DNA of 64,000 nt from G964020055 sp964020055 (GCA_964020055.1 OZ026533.1:1-64000); one strand, 5' to 3'. Counted from the first letter of the stretch, positions 8,364 through 17,387 are shown. Program-made: numbers and translations. The notes: generated from the sequence alone by a model not told the origin.

Positions 8364-10706
8364 TCAATATAACAAACCTATAATTTCTTCTAATGTAGAT
8401 TTTACTAGATTGTAAGCTTCAGAATTATAATACGAACCTTGTTGAGATAAGTTACCAATCCATATTCCTATAGTATAATCATCATAAAAAGCATATGCCG
8501 TATCATTATCATATAAGGTGTAAATAACTTTATTGTTACTAAGTGTTTTAAATTTATTTAGCATAAGATTTTTAACTAATTTTATATAGTATGGATTAAT
8601 TTTTGCAATTATTGGTTCTTTATCTTCATAAATAGTATCATTTATTTGTGATATAAATACAGGATTTAATATAGCATTATCTTCAGTTTGAAAAGCAGAA
8701 TAAGCACGTACTAAATCTGTAAATTTAAAATCAGATTTAGTATCTAGTAGAGTACTTAAAGAAGTCATACCACTAGTTGAAATTCCTAATTTTTTGAAAG
8801 TTATTCTATAATCTGTAATAGGTATAGTTCTTAAGTACTTTCTTTCTAAATTATAAAGTTCTTTTGCAAATAAATTTCTTAATTTAGGAGGAGCTACATC
8901 TAAATCTGTAAGTGTCAAAGCAGATAAATTTATACCGTTATCTCCAGAATTAGAACTAAATTCTTTATGAGTTGAATAAAAAGATAGTCTTCTTGTATAA
9001 GTATCAATTAAAGATTGATACTTACTTTCTAATAGAATTTTTGAAATATCACTTTTGCTATTCAACGCAGCTAAATAAATAAGTGGTTTTATTCCAGTAA
9101 ATGTATATACGTATGGTTCATCGGGTAAGAAAACAGGTTCTTCTTTCTTATTTATACCCATAGTATAAGATGCAATAGTTTTATTTTTTTTCAAAATCAT
9201 TATAGATGCATTATGGTATCCAGATTGTTTTAAAGAATTAAACAATATTTGAGAAGAAGAATTTTGAATAGAATTATCAAACGTAGTTTTTATATTTACT
9301 TCATTAGATTTATGGTAATATTTATATCCTTCATTGAATAAAGTTGATAAATATTTAACATTATGAAGTCTTTCTTTAGACATATCATAAGATAAAGTGT
9401 CATGTAATAAAGTATCAATATCTTCTAAATTTATTATTCCATTTTTTACTAATCTTTCATAAATATCTAAATAAGTAATCTCAACATCATTTGGATAAAT
9501 ATTTTTGTTATTATCATAAATTAATTTAGCTAAAAAAACACTTTGGCTTATGCTAAGGTCTGAAATAGATGTATGAAAAAATTTATCTGCAGCAGAATTC
9601 AAACCAATAATATAAGTTCCATAAGATAGAGAATTGAAATACATAGTGAAGAATTTAGGTAGATCTACGTTTCTTTTGATCCAGTCTAATAACAAGTAAT
9701 TTTTTAATACTTTAGAAGAATTTATAATTCTAGTAACCCAGTTATTAACTTCTTCATGGTTAGGAGATAAATTATTCAATATAAAATTAGGGTATGAATA
9801 CATACAATCGTAATTAGAAAAATCTTTTAAGGAAGTATATATAGGGCAAACAGTTCCAGAAAAATACCTCTTGAATCTTTGTGTGATTTTTGAATAATCA
9901 TCTTCGATACTTGAAATAGTATCAATTTTTTTTGTAGTTTCAGCTATATCAGTTGTTAAATCTCCAATTATAGATTTATCTAGAGTGAAGTTTTCTTTGA
10001 TATTTGAATTGTCTAAGTTGTCAGATAAGTTGTCAGTTAAGTTTTTTAACAACTCATTACTTTCTTCAGTAATATTTTCAGTATTTGCAATATATTGAAT
10101 GTGTTTTTTGAGATCAAAAGATGAGTCAATATTAGATGTAGCTATTTTATCTTGAAAATTAATTTTAGATACTGCAGAAGGAGTGTCCCCAGTTTCTAGG
10201 CGATTTTTTATATCAGAAAACTGTTTAGTTTTAGTAGTATTCATTTCTACAGCTTGAGGATTGACTTTTTTTTCTAAAGCTCCATGTAAAGCAACTATTG
10301 CTTCAAACAAGATAGGAGATGATTTATCAATTGGGATTTGCTCTTCAGTTTCTGAGGAATATTTTATTAAGCGTACATTTTTTGCATCATAAATATTTAT
10401 TGAAAAATTACTTTCTGTTAACTTTAATAATGAATTAATAGGATTAAGCTGATTTAAAAATTCTGCGATTATTCCAACAAATACTAAAATAACTAATACA
10501 ACTAATGCTAAAAGAATTAACCTGAAAGAAAATATTTTATCTGAAGTTTTTCTTGTTTTAAAATAATGTAATAATTTTTCTTCATCTAGCTGTTCATCTG
10601 AGCTTAGAGTCTTATTTCTAGTTTGTCTGTTGACATGAAGATTTTTTGTGAAGTTTGAAGATACTTTATCTTTATTATCTTTGTTGTTATGTTCATTATT
10701 GTTCAT
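8364..10706 (-). CDS. Class A penicillin-binding protein-like pseudoenzyme
   Basis: A 780-residue bitopic protein: charged cytoplasmic tail (1-57), one membrane helix (about 60-82), a GT51-like region and a transpeptidase-like region. Conserved scaffolding is visible: YDAKNVRLIKY after the helix, DLPKFFTMYFNSLSYG (349-363, equivalent to the GT51 YLN-YFG motif), then GLNSAADKFF and LSISQSVFLAKL, and near the C-terminus DLVRAYSAFQ and TIGIWIGN. The catalytic parts are gone. The usual EDxxFxxH is replaced by ALHGALEKKV (139-148), the QxxKN motif lies in a low-complexity stretch (about 155-270), SxxK reads TGIK (537-540), SxN reads DLD, and KTG is absent. The frame is intact. Product is probably a structural or scaffold relative of PBP1; it heads the ubiTUV cluster. 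Confidence 0.75.
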   Translation of the reverse strand: MNNNEHNNKDNKDKVSSNFTKNLHVNRQTRNKTLSSDEQLDEEKLLHYFKTRKTSDKIFSFRLILLALVVLVILVFVGIIAEFLNQLNPINSLLKLTESNFSINIYDAKNVRLIKYSSETEEQIPIDKSSPILFEAIVALHGALEKKVNPQAVEMNTTKTKQFSDIKNRLETGDTPSAVSKINFQDKIATSNIDSSFDLKKHIQYIANTENITEESNELLKNLTDNLSDNLDNSNIKENFTLDKSIIGDLTTDIAETTKKIDTISSIEDDYSKITQRFKRYFSGTVCPIYTSLKDFSNYDCMYSYPNFILNNLSPNHEEVNNWVTRIINSSKVLKNYLLLDWIKRNVDLPKFFTMYFNSLSYGTYIIGLNSAADKFFHTSISDLSISQSVFLAKLIYDNNKNIYPNDVEITYLDIYERLVKNGIINLEDIDTLLHDTLSYDMSKERLHNVKYLSTLFNEGYKYYHKSNEVNIKTTFDNSIQNSSSQILFNSLKQSGYHNASIMILKKNKTIASYTMGINKKEEPVFLPDEPYVYTFTGIKPLIYLAALNSKSDISKILLESKYQSLIDTYTRRLSFYSTHKEFSSNSGDNGINLSALTLTDLDVAPPKLRNLFAKELYNLERKYLRTIPITDYRITFKKLGISTSGMTSLSTLLDTKSDFKFTDLVRAYSAFQTEDNAILNPVFISQINDTIYEDKEPIIAKINPYYIKLVKNLMLNKFKTLSNNKVIYTLYDNDTAYAFYDDYTIGIWIGNLSQQGSYYNSEAYNLVKSTLEEIIGLLY

Positions 10707-10871
10707 AAATATGTCCGATATAAAGTTGGTTTATATGTATTTGCTTTGCAAAATTCAAAAAACAGCAAGAAAATTGTAATAGAAGCAATTTTTTTTTATT
10801 TCAAAAGTAAAAAATATATTAACGTACAAATATAAGTTTTATCACAGATATAATCCGCTTATATTATTTTA

Positions 10872-10948
10872 TGGTGCGCCCGAGAAGAATCGAACTCCCA
10901 ACCTTCTGATTCGTAGTCAGATGCTCTATCCAATTGAGCTACGAGCGC
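10872..10948 (-). tRNA. tRNA-Arg (anticodon ACG)
   Basis: On the minus strand a complete cloverleaf can be folded. The acceptor stem is GCGCTCG with CGGGCGC, and the D-arm starts AGCTCAATTGGAT. The anticodon stem-loop CTGACTACGAATCAG has anticodon ACG, and the T-arm contains GGTTCGATTC-like GAGTTCGATTC. The 3' CCA is encoded (10872-10874). ACG is normally edited to ICG by TadA to read CGU/CGC/CGA. Confidence 0.96.
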
Positions 10949-11125
10949 AAAGCAAAATTAATCACAAACAGTAAATAGCTTATATATAATTTACTTAATT
11001 AATCACAACTATCAATAATAACCAACTGTAATATTATAAATTTATAAATTTTTGAGTAAAAAATCAATATAAATATATATTATGTTATGAAAATTTGTTT
11101 TCCCACATGAAATTTGAAAAATTTA

Positions 11126-11134
11126 TGCTATACT
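11126..11134 (+). promoter_or_regulatory. Probable extended -10 promoter for the small exported protein gene
   Basis: TGCTATACT is an extended -10 element (TGnTATACT) with TATACT at 11129-11134, 24 bases upstream of the ATG at 11159. The -35 region is weak, which is common when an extended -10 is present. This is the best promoter match in the 210-base gap after tRNA-Arg. Confidence 0.45.
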
Positions 11135-11158
11135 TATGCGGTATATTGTTAATAGTTA

Positions 11159-11569
11159 ATGTTATGTTGTTTAATGTTATTTACAAATAATTTAGTTTTT
11201 AATAAAATTTTTGCTATTATTTGCGTTGTTTTTATAATAGTTTGTGATAATTGTTTTGCTATAACTAATATAACTACCAATAGTGCGTTTAATTGTAAAG
11301 ATGAAATTTTTGAGACTAACAATTATTTGGACTTCAATATTTTGAAGCAAAAAATTGATTCTTTAAACTTAGATAAAGTTACAAAGATCGTAGTAAATAT
11401 TGAAATTAATATCAATATAACAGAGACTAGTAAAGTTAAGTTACTTAATTATTTGAGAGATATACAAAAAACATTAAAACCTATAACAAATTATGTAATT
11501 GAAGGTTTTAGTTCAGATAATGTGGAAGAGTTTATAGTTAAGGCGTATAATTGCAGGGTTATAAAATAA
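11159..11569 (+). CDS. Small exported protein, unknown function
   Basis: A 136-residue protein with an N-terminal hydrophobic stretch (about 16-33, IFAIICVVFIIV) followed by CFAITN, consistent with a signal peptide cut near residue 38. The mature part alternates strands and helices (KIVVNIEININIT, LLNYLRDIQKTL, YVIEGFSSDNVEEFIVKAYNCRV), a pattern reminiscent of small OmpA-like or BON-like folds but without their signature residues. It contains two mature cysteines. It sits immediately upstream of rpmH in the same direction, with 100 bases between. I do not recognise the family. Confidence 0.6.
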   Translation: MLCCLMLFTNNLVFNKIFAIICVVFIIVCDNCFAITNITTNSAFNCKDEIFETNNYLDFNILKQKIDSLNLDKVTKIVVNIEININITETSKVKLLNYLRDIQKTLKPITNYVIEGFSSDNVEEFIVKAYNCRVIK

Positions 11570-11671
11570 TATTTACTAAATAGAAGTTGATTTTTTATAT
11601 ATTATAATATATATCATTGTATTGTTGTGTTCTTTATTCAGAAGATAGAGTATTAAATAAAAGGGGAAAAA

Positions 11672-11809
11672 ATGTCAAAAAGAACTTATCAACCAAGCAG
11701 ATTAGTTAGAAAAAGAAGACATGGTTTTAGGCACAGAATGTCTACAAAAGGTGGAAGAGCTATATTAGCAGCAAGAAGAGCTAAAGGGAGATACAGATTA
11801 AGTGCTTAA
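11672..11809 (+). CDS. rpmH: 50S ribosomal protein L34
   Basis: A 45-residue gene. Translation gives MSKRTYQPSRLVRKRRHGF followed by RHRMSTKGGRAILAARRA, the highly conserved L34 sequence. A strong AAGGGGAAAAA ribosome site precedes the ATG. It starts the conserved rpmH-rnpA-yidD-yidC-engB order, with only three bases to rnpA. L34 is a late-assembling structural protein of the large subunit. Confidence 0.98.
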   Translation: MSKRTYQPSRLVRKRRHGFRHRMSTKGGRAILAARRAKGRYRLSA

Positions 11810-11812
11810 TTA

Positions 11813-12154
11813 ATGCAATTATCTGTTTTAAACAAACGTTCTGATTTCTTAAAGGTAACAAAAAAAGGTTATAAAATTGTTTGTAGGCCTTTTATTTTGT
11901 TTGTATTGGAAGATATAAACAAAACAACTTGTTCGTACGGTTTAATAGTGAGTTCAAAAGTTGGTGGAGCAGTTATAAGAAACCGTATTAAAAGAAGGCT
12001 TAGGCATCTTGTTTGCTCTGTTTTTTCTGAAACTGATATGAAGGGGAAAATAGTTTGTATCCTAGCAAAAAAACAATCATACTATCTTAAATTTAGTATT
12101 TTAGAGAAAGAGTTAAGTAATGGTTTGCATAAATATTTTGAAAAAAATATTTGA
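11813..12154 (+). CDS. rnpA: Ribonuclease P protein component
   Basis: A 113-residue basic protein with the RnpA signature RNRIKRRLRHLV (about 62-73) and the N-terminal LNKRSDFLKVTKKGYK. It assists the catalytic RNA (not in this window) in 5' maturation of tRNAs. The gene begins three bases after the rpmH stop, and its 3' end overlaps yidD by 35 bases, the usual arrangement. Confidence 0.96.
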   Translation: MQLSVLNKRSDFLKVTKKGYKIVCRPFILFVLEDINKTTCSYGLIVSSKVGGAVIRNRIKRRLRHLVCSVFSETDMKGKIVCILAKKQSYYLKFSILEKELSNGLHKYFEKNI

Positions 12155-12431
12155 TATTTTTTGCTGCTTTAATAAATATATAAGATATCTTCTTTCATTT
12201 TTCTTATTACTATTGATTGTTTTTTATAGATATTTTATTTCACCTTTTTTATCTCCAAGATGTAGATATAATCCTACATGTTCAACATATGGGATTATAG
12301 CTATCAAAAGGTTTGGTCCATTTGTAGGTGGCTATTTAACTGTCAAACGTATTATTAGATGTCATCCTTGGGGAGGATATGGATATGATCCTGTACCTGC
12401 ATTTAAAGCAAAAATAAAAAAAAGGAAGTAG
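12120..12431 (+). CDS. yidD: Membrane protein insertion efficiency factor YidD
   Basis: A 103-residue protein containing the invariant YidD block RYFISPFLSPRCRYNPTCS followed by YGIIAI and HPWGGYGYDPVP. The three conserved cysteines are present. The N-terminal 40 residues, which overlap the rnpA coding end in another frame, are hydrophobic and make a membrane anchor or amphipathic helix. YidD helps YidC-dependent membrane insertion; its exact biochemical role is not settled. Confidence 0.95.
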   Translation: MVCINILKKIFDIFCCFNKYIRYLLSFFLLLLIVFYRYFISPFLSPRCRYNPTCSTYGIIAIKRFGPFVGGYLTVKRIIRCHPWGGYGYDPVPAFKAKIKKRK

Positions 12432-12434
12432 TTT

Positions 12435-14138
12435 ATGGAAGGTATTTTTAACAAAAATTTTTGGTTGGCAACACTTTTTGCAGTAGTTGTTATGTTGCTT
12501 TGGGATCATTTTTTTCTAAGTAAAGAAAGAGAAAAAAGACAACTTGAACTAGCAAAAAATCAAATTTCTGCTTCAATAAATGAAACTAATAATAGTATAA
12601 AACCAGTATCTACTATTAAGTCAGAAGATAATATAAAAGTATCAAATATAATTATTAAAAATGACTATGTTTTTGGTTCATTATCTTTACAAAATGGTAG
12701 AATTGATAATATATATTTAACTAAATATCACACAGATTTAGATGTAAATTCTCCTAATGTACATTTATTTGTACAAAAAGGAACCAATGATGCATATTAT
12801 TTTGAAAGTGGTTGGTTAGGTAATAACATAAATAATTCATACATTTGGAAATCTACATCCAAAGAACTAACACCACAACAACCTGTAGTTTTAACTCGAG
12901 TAATTCAAGGTTTAGAATTTACAAAAACGATATATTTAGATTCTAAATATATGATCAAAGTAGTAGATAAAGTAGTTAATACTACTTCTAAAAAAGTAGA
13001 TTTATCACCATATGCCTTAATAACTAGACATGGAGATCCTGACGTTCAAGAAATGTTTATAAATCATGAAGGTTTTGTTGGGAAATTGAATTCTACCTTA
13101 GAAAGAGTAAAGTATAGTGATTCTTTATCTAAAGGATATTCTTATACTACTACAGGTGGTTACTTAGGATTTACAGATAAATATTTTTTGTCAGCTATTA
13201 TTTTAGATAATAATCAAAATTATAAAACAAGGTTTTTATCTTTTAAAGATGATTTTCGCGTTAATAATTATCAATTAGATAGCCAAGGCGCGACTAAAAC
13301 ATTAGCACCAGGTGACGTATATGAAAGTACAGTTAGTGTATTTGTAGGGCCAAAAGAATATAATATAATAAAAAATTATGAAGATACATATAAAATAAGT
13401 AACTTTGATGACACTATAGATTTTGGTTGGTTTTTCTTTTTTACCAAGCCTATGATAAAATTTTTATTGTGGATTTACCACACTATAGGTAGCTTTGGTA
13501 TAGCAATGTTGATATTTACAGTTATCATAAGAGCAGTAATTTTTCCAATTGCATTTAAATCGTATATTTCAATGGCAAAAATGAGAGAGCTTGCTCCTAA
13601 ATTGAAAGATTTAAAGAAACGTTATGCTAAAGATATGCAATCTTATAATAAACAAGTTATGGAATTGTATAAAAAAGAAAATGTTAGTCCTATATCTGGT
13701 TGCTTACCTTTACTTTTACAAATTCCAATTTTCTTTTCTATATATAAAGTGATATTTATATCAATTGAATTACGTCATGCACCTTTTTTTGGTTGGGTTC
13801 ATGATTTATCAGCAGTAGATCCTACTAACTTGTTTAATTTGTTTGGTTTATTACCGTTCAATACTCCAAGTTTTTTAGAAATAGGATTATGGCCTATTTT
13901 AATGGGATTATCTATGTACTTTCAACAAAAGCTATCTGGTAATCAAGCATTAGATCCTGTGCAAGCTAAAATTATGAATTTTATGCCTATTGTTCTTACT
14001 TTTGTTCTTGCTAAATTTCCTGTTGGGTTAGTAATATATTGGACTTGGAACAATATAATTTCTATAATACAACAACTTGTAATAAACAAGATGGTACATA
14101 AAGAATTTTTAAATAAAAAAAACAAAAAACATAAATAA
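12435..14138 (+). CDS. yidC: Membrane protein insertase YidC
   Basis: A 567-residue protein of normal length for Gram-negative YidC. It has an N-terminal transmembrane anchor (about 7-26) and a large periplasmic beta-sandwich domain (about 60-340). The conserved insertase core (about 350-560) has FFFTKPMIKFLLWIYHTIGSFG, then the cytoplasmic MAKMRELAPKLKDLKKRY hairpin, and SGCLPLLLQIPIFFSIYKV with the following helices. The C-terminal tail is lysine-rich, typical for ribosome contact. YidC inserts and folds inner-membrane proteins with or without SecYEG. It begins three bases after yidD. Confidence 0.97.
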   Translation: MEGIFNKNFWLATLFAVVVMLLWDHFFLSKEREKRQLELAKNQISASINETNNSIKPVSTIKSEDNIKVSNIIIKNDYVFGSLSLQNGRIDNIYLTKYHTDLDVNSPNVHLFVQKGTNDAYYFESGWLGNNINNSYIWKSTSKELTPQQPVVLTRVIQGLEFTKTIYLDSKYMIKVVDKVVNTTSKKVDLSPYALITRHGDPDVQEMFINHEGFVGKLNSTLERVKYSDSLSKGYSYTTTGGYLGFTDKYFLSAIILDNNQNYKTRFLSFKDDFRVNNYQLDSQGATKTLAPGDVYESTVSVFVGPKEYNIIKNYEDTYKISNFDDTIDFGWFFFFTKPMIKFLLWIYHTIGSFGIAMLIFTVIIRAVIFPIAFKSYISMAKMRELAPKLKDLKKRYAKDMQSYNKQVMELYKKENVSPISGCLPLLLQIPIFFSIYKVIFISIELRHAPFFGWVHDLSAVDPTNLFNLFGLLPFNTPSFLEIGLWPILMGLSMYFQQKLSGNQALDPVQAKIMNFMPIVLTFVLAKFPVGLVIYWTWNNIISIIQQLVINKMVHKEFLNKKNKKHK

Positions 14139-14146
14139 TATATTTA

Positions 14147-14800
14147 ATGGAAAATTTAAATTCAAAGGTATTTAATAAAGAGTGTAAGTTTCTATTAGGA
14201 ATTGCAAAATTATCTCAAATACCTAAAGATGATATCCCACACATAGGCTTTTGGGGAAGATCTAATGTAGGGAAATCATCTTTATTGAATGCTTTAATTA
14301 ATCGTAAGAATTATGTCAGAGTATCTAAAACTCCAGGTAGGACTAAAGAAATTAATTTTTTTACAATAGAAAATCTTTTTTATATGGTTGATTTACCCGG
14401 ATACGGATATGCTAAAGTTTCATTAGATCAAAAAATATTATGGAATCAATTAGTAGTTGATTATATTAAGTTGGCAACTAATTTAAAACGTATATTTTTA
14501 CTGATAGACGCAAGAGTAGGGATAAAAGAGATAGATAATTATATAATGGATTTTTTAGATTATTATGGTTGTTCTTATCAAATTATAATGACTAAAATTG
14601 ATAAAATATCTAATAGTTCACTCAACACATTAACTTCTCTCATCAACGAGAATATTTCAAAAAGAGTTGCTGCATTTCCAAATATTTTAACTATTTCATC
14701 AAAGAAAAAAATAGGCATAGTGGAACTGAAGGAAACTTTTATAAAATTATTAGATTCCTCATCAGAAAAAAATTTTGATGATATAAATAACCCCCAATAA
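14147..14800 (+). CDS. engB: Ribosome biogenesis GTPase YihA/EngB
   Basis: A 217-residue TrmE-Era-EngA-YihA GTPase with GRSNVGKSSLLNAL (G1), TPGRTKEINFF (G2), VDLPGYGYAKV (G3), MTKID (G4) and ISSKKKIG (G5). Length is normal. It acts late in 50S subunit assembly. It is the last gene of the rpmH operon, eight bases after yidC, and a small hairpin overlaps its stop codon. Confidence 0.96.
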   Translation: MENLNSKVFNKECKFLLGIAKLSQIPKDDIPHIGFWGRSNVGKSSLLNALINRKNYVRVSKTPGRTKEINFFTIENLFYMVDLPGYGYAKVSLDQKILWNQLVVDYIKLATNLKRIFLLIDARVGIKEIDNYIMDFLDYYGCSYQIIMTKIDKISNSSLNTLTSLINENISKRVAAFPNILTISSKKKIGIVELKETFIKLLDSSSEKNFDDINNPQ

Positions 14801-14816
14801 GGTTAATAAAGGGGGT
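14790..14816 (+). terminator. Probable terminator of the rpmH-engB operon
   Basis: A 6-bp GC-rich stem ACCCCC/GGGGGT with a 15-base loop overlaps the engB stop codon and is followed by TATTAATTATTTT. In such AT-rich DNA a run of C paired with a run of G stands out. The stem is short and the T-tract interrupted, so efficiency is uncertain. Confidence 0.5.
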
Positions 14817-14826
14817 ATTAATTATT

Positions 14827-15021
14827 TTATCTATTATCTAAGTTATACCAATATCTGTTTAAATAAGCTAATAGTTGGGCGTATTGTTCTTCAGAAAGAT
14901 TGATTTCTTTCTTTTCACCAGTTGTTAAGGTCAAAGAAACAGTACTGTTAGAAAAAAATTCATACATTAATACTAATTCTAAGTTTAAAACAACATTATC
15001 AAATTTTATGATTTGCTTCAT
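14827..15021 (-). CDS. Conserved-looking small protein, unknown function (64 aa)
   Basis: A 64-residue acidic protein with a strong ribosome site (GAAAGG, seven bases before the ATG). Its layout is two or three beta strands (IIKFDNVVLNL, VSLTLTTGEKKEINL) followed by a helix (SEEQYAQLLAYLNRYW), which looks like a compact domain. I do not recognise a family. It follows ychF divergently placed promoters poorly and probably has its own transcript: ychF ends 50 bases away but upstream in the opposite reading order. Convergent with engB. Confidence 0.6.
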   Translation of the reverse strand: MKQIIKFDNVVLNLELVLMYEFFSNSTVSLTLTTGEKKEINLSEEQYAQLLAYLNRYWYNLDNR

Positions 15022-15071
15022 TTTCTTACCTTTCGTAAATTATTAGTAGTGGGCAGATAAAAACATATTTA

Positions 15072-16172
15072 TTATACATTATATCTGAATAAAATTATAT
15101 CTCCATCTTTTACAATATAAGTTTTACCTTCTTGTCTAATTTTACCATTTTCTTTTGCTCCAGATTCACCATTGTATCTGATAAAATCTTCATACGCAAT
15201 AGTTTCTGCACAAATAAAACCTCTTTCAAAGTCAGAATGTATTTCGCCTGCCGCTTCAGGAGCTAAACTTCCTTTAGTAACAGTCCAAGCTCTGGTTTCT
15301 TTAGGACCCGAGGTAAAAAAAGTTTGCAACCCAAGTAAATTGTACGCTACATTGATGATTTTGTCCAATCCTGTTTCTTGTAGCCCCATTGATTCTAGAA
15401 ACTCTGCTTTTTCATCGTTATTATCTAATGTTGAAATTTCTTGCTCTAATTTTGCACATATTATTATCATTTCTGCATTTTCTTTTTCTGCAATTTTTGA
15501 AACTGCTTTTGTATGATCATTTCCATTATGCATATCTTTTTCATCTACATTGCAAACATACATAATTGGAATGTATGTTAAAAGATATAATTGCTTTACG
15601 ATAAGATCTTCATCTTTAGAAAATGTAATGCTACGTACTGGTTTTAAGTCCTCTAAAACAGGAATGATTTTGTTAATTAAATCAACTTGCTGTTTTGCTA
15701 ATTTATCATTAATTTTAGCTTTTTTTTCTAAGGCAGGTAAACGTTTTTTTAAACTTTCTAAATCTGAAATTATTAATTCTGAGTTTACAATATCTGCATC
15801 ACGTATAGGGTCTGTTGTTCCTTCTACATGTATGATATCATCACTATCAAAACATCTTAATACATGTATTATAGTATTTACTTGTCTTATATTACCTAAG
15901 AATTGATTCCCTAAGCCTTCTCCTTTTGAAGCACCCTTTACTAAACCAGCTATATCAACAAATTCTAACTTTGCAGGTAATATAGTTTTTGATTTAGTAA
16001 TATTAGATATTTTTTCTAGTCTTGTGTCTGGCACATCAACTATTCCTTTGTTAGGATCTATTGTACAAAAAGGGTAATTTGCAGACTGTGCATTTTGAGT
16101 AGAAGTTAAAGCATTAAATAAAGTAGATTTTCCAACATTAGGTAAACCTACAATTCCACAATTCAAAGACAT
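15072..16172 (-). CDS. ychF: Redox-regulated ATPase YchF (Obg family)
   Basis: A 366-residue Obg-family P-loop protein: LPNVGKSTLFNALTSTQNA (Walker A), KLEFVDIAGLVKGASKGEGLG (Walker B and Obg-type switch), and YVCNVDEKDM, whose divergent G4 makes YchF prefer ATP over GTP. The C-terminal TGS domain is visible (AWTVTKGSLAPEAAGEIHSDF through GDIILFRYNV). YchF binds ribosomes and affects oxidative-stress and start-site selection. It is the last gene of rplY-pth-ychF, 18 bases after pth. Confidence 0.97.
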   Translation of the reverse strand: MSLNCGIVGLPNVGKSTLFNALTSTQNAQSANYPFCTIDPNKGIVDVPDTRLEKISNITKSKTILPAKLEFVDIAGLVKGASKGEGLGNQFLGNIRQVNTIIHVLRCFDSDDIIHVEGTTDPIRDADIVNSELIISDLESLKKRLPALEKKAKINDKLAKQQVDLINKIIPVLEDLKPVRSITFSKDEDLIVKQLYLLTYIPIMYVCNVDEKDMHNGNDHTKAVSKIAEKENAEMIIICAKLEQEISTLDNNDEKAEFLESMGLQETGLDKIINVAYNLLGLQTFFTSGPKETRAWTVTKGSLAPEAAGEIHSDFERGFICAETIAYEDFIRYNGESGAKENGKIRQEGKTYIVKDGDIILFRYNV

Positions 16173-16190
16173 ATTATTCCTGTATTAAGT

Positions 16191-16751
16191 TTATGATTGT
16201 AATAAGTTTTCTGTAAAAGCATTAAAATTCTTTTCTAATAACATAGTAATATTTTTAGAAATTTTATCGGTTAGTAAATTAACTTGTATCAATTCATCTT
16301 CAGTGAAATTACTAAGTACATATTTATCTATAGGAATATTGTTTTTTGGTCTATCTATTCCTATTTTTATTCGATTTACATTATTACCAATTAACTGCTG
16401 TATATCTCGTATTCCATTATGACCTCCATGGCCACTTTTAGTTTTATATTTTACTTGTAAAAAAGATAGATCAAGATCATCTTGGAATATAAAAATATTT
16501 TCTGGAATTATTTTGTAAAAACTACATAAAGATGCAACAGCTTTACCAGATAAATTCATGTAAGTTTGAGGTTTTTGTACTATTATTTTATGATCTTTTA
16601 TTTCTATTGTTTCATAAAATGAAGTAAATTTTTCTTTGAAATTAGACAACCCATAATGAGAACAAATTGTATCTATAACCATAAAACCAATATTATGGCG
16701 ATTGTACGCGTATTGTTTTCCTGGGTTGCCTAAGCCAACAAATAATTTCAT
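16191..16751 (-). CDS. pth: Peptidyl-tRNA hydrolase
   Basis: A 186-residue enzyme with the conserved start LFVGLGNPGKQYAYNRHNIGF (catalytic His at about 20 in RHNIGF), KPQTYMNLSG, QDDLDL (catalytic Asp region) and SGHGGHNGIRDI. It cleaves the ester bond of prematurely released peptidyl-tRNA and is essential. It is 12 bases from rplY, a common alphaproteobacterial pairing. Confidence 0.97.
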   Translation of the reverse strand: MKLFVGLGNPGKQYAYNRHNIGFMVIDTICSHYGLSNFKEKFTSFYETIEIKDHKIIVQKPQTYMNLSGKAVASLCSFYKIIPENIFIFQDDLDLSFLQVKYKTKSGHGGHNGIRDIQQLIGNNVNRIKIGIDRPKNNIPIDKYVLSNFTEDELIQVNLLTDKISKNITMLLEKNFNAFTENLLQS

Positions 16752-16763
16752 ATAGTAAAAAGA

Positions 16764-17387
16764 CTATTCGTTTGTTTCGTTAACTTCTTCAGCTTCAGTT
16801 TCAGTTTCTTCAGTTTCAACTTCTTCTGTAGGAAGAGCAATTGAAGCTATTGGAAAACCTTCAGGATAATAAGTTTTAGCTCTTTTAGGTAGTTTGATAT
16901 CTTCAATTTTTATAACAGTTCCAATTTCTGCTTCTTGTAAATCTATTTCTATAGCATGTGGAGCTTCTTTAGGTTTACATTCAACTTCTATACTGTATGC
17001 AGCTATATTCAAAATACCACCTAATTTTAATCCAGGACAAGTTTCTTGGTTTATAAAAGTTACAGGAATTTCCATTCTAGTAATTGTATTTTTTCCTATT
17101 CTTAAAAAATCTACGTGCATAGGTACACCTGTAACAGGGTGTAATTGTACATGTCTCACTAGTGCACTAACTTTATTTCCATTTATAGATACATTATATA
17201 TATTAGAATATAAAGATTTACGAACAATTTGGCTTCCAACTTCTTTAGGATTTAAAAGCACAGATTCTGGATCTTTATGATCTCCATATACAGATGCGGG
17301 GATAAGATTATTTCTTCTTGCTGCTCTAGAGGCCCCCTTGCCAATTTTTTCTCTTTTTTGAGCATTAAATACGAATGTTTCAGACAT
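16764..17387 (-). CDS. rplY: 50S ribosomal protein L25 (CTC form)
   Basis: A 207-residue long-form L25. The N-terminal 5S rRNA-binding part shows REKIGKGASRAARR and IPASVYGD, with VRHVQLHPVTGVPMHVDF. The C-terminal TL5/CTC beta domain covers about 100-190, and the end is an acidic tail rich in Glu and Thr. Upstream on its strand there is an AAAGG ribosome site. First gene of the rplY-pth-ychF unit. Confidence 0.95.
   Translation of the reverse strand: MSETFVFNAQKREKIGKGASRAARRNNLIPASVYGDHKDPESVLLNPKEVGSQIVRKSLYSNIYNVSINGNKVSALVRHVQLHPVTGVPMHVDFLRIGKNTITRMEIPVTFINQETCPGLKLGGILNIAAYSIEVECKPKEAPHAIEIDLQEAEIGTVIKIEDIKLPKRAKTYYPEGFPIASIALPTEEVETEETETEAEEVNETNE

Noticed and set aside
8364..10706. 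Idea that the PBP-like gene is a pseudogene
   Set aside because: The frame is intact over 780 codons with normal composition; active-site loss alone does not make it a decayed gene.
10949..11671. Possible replication origin near rpmH
   Set aside because: No clustered DnaA boxes (TTATCCACA type) were seen and dnaA is absent.
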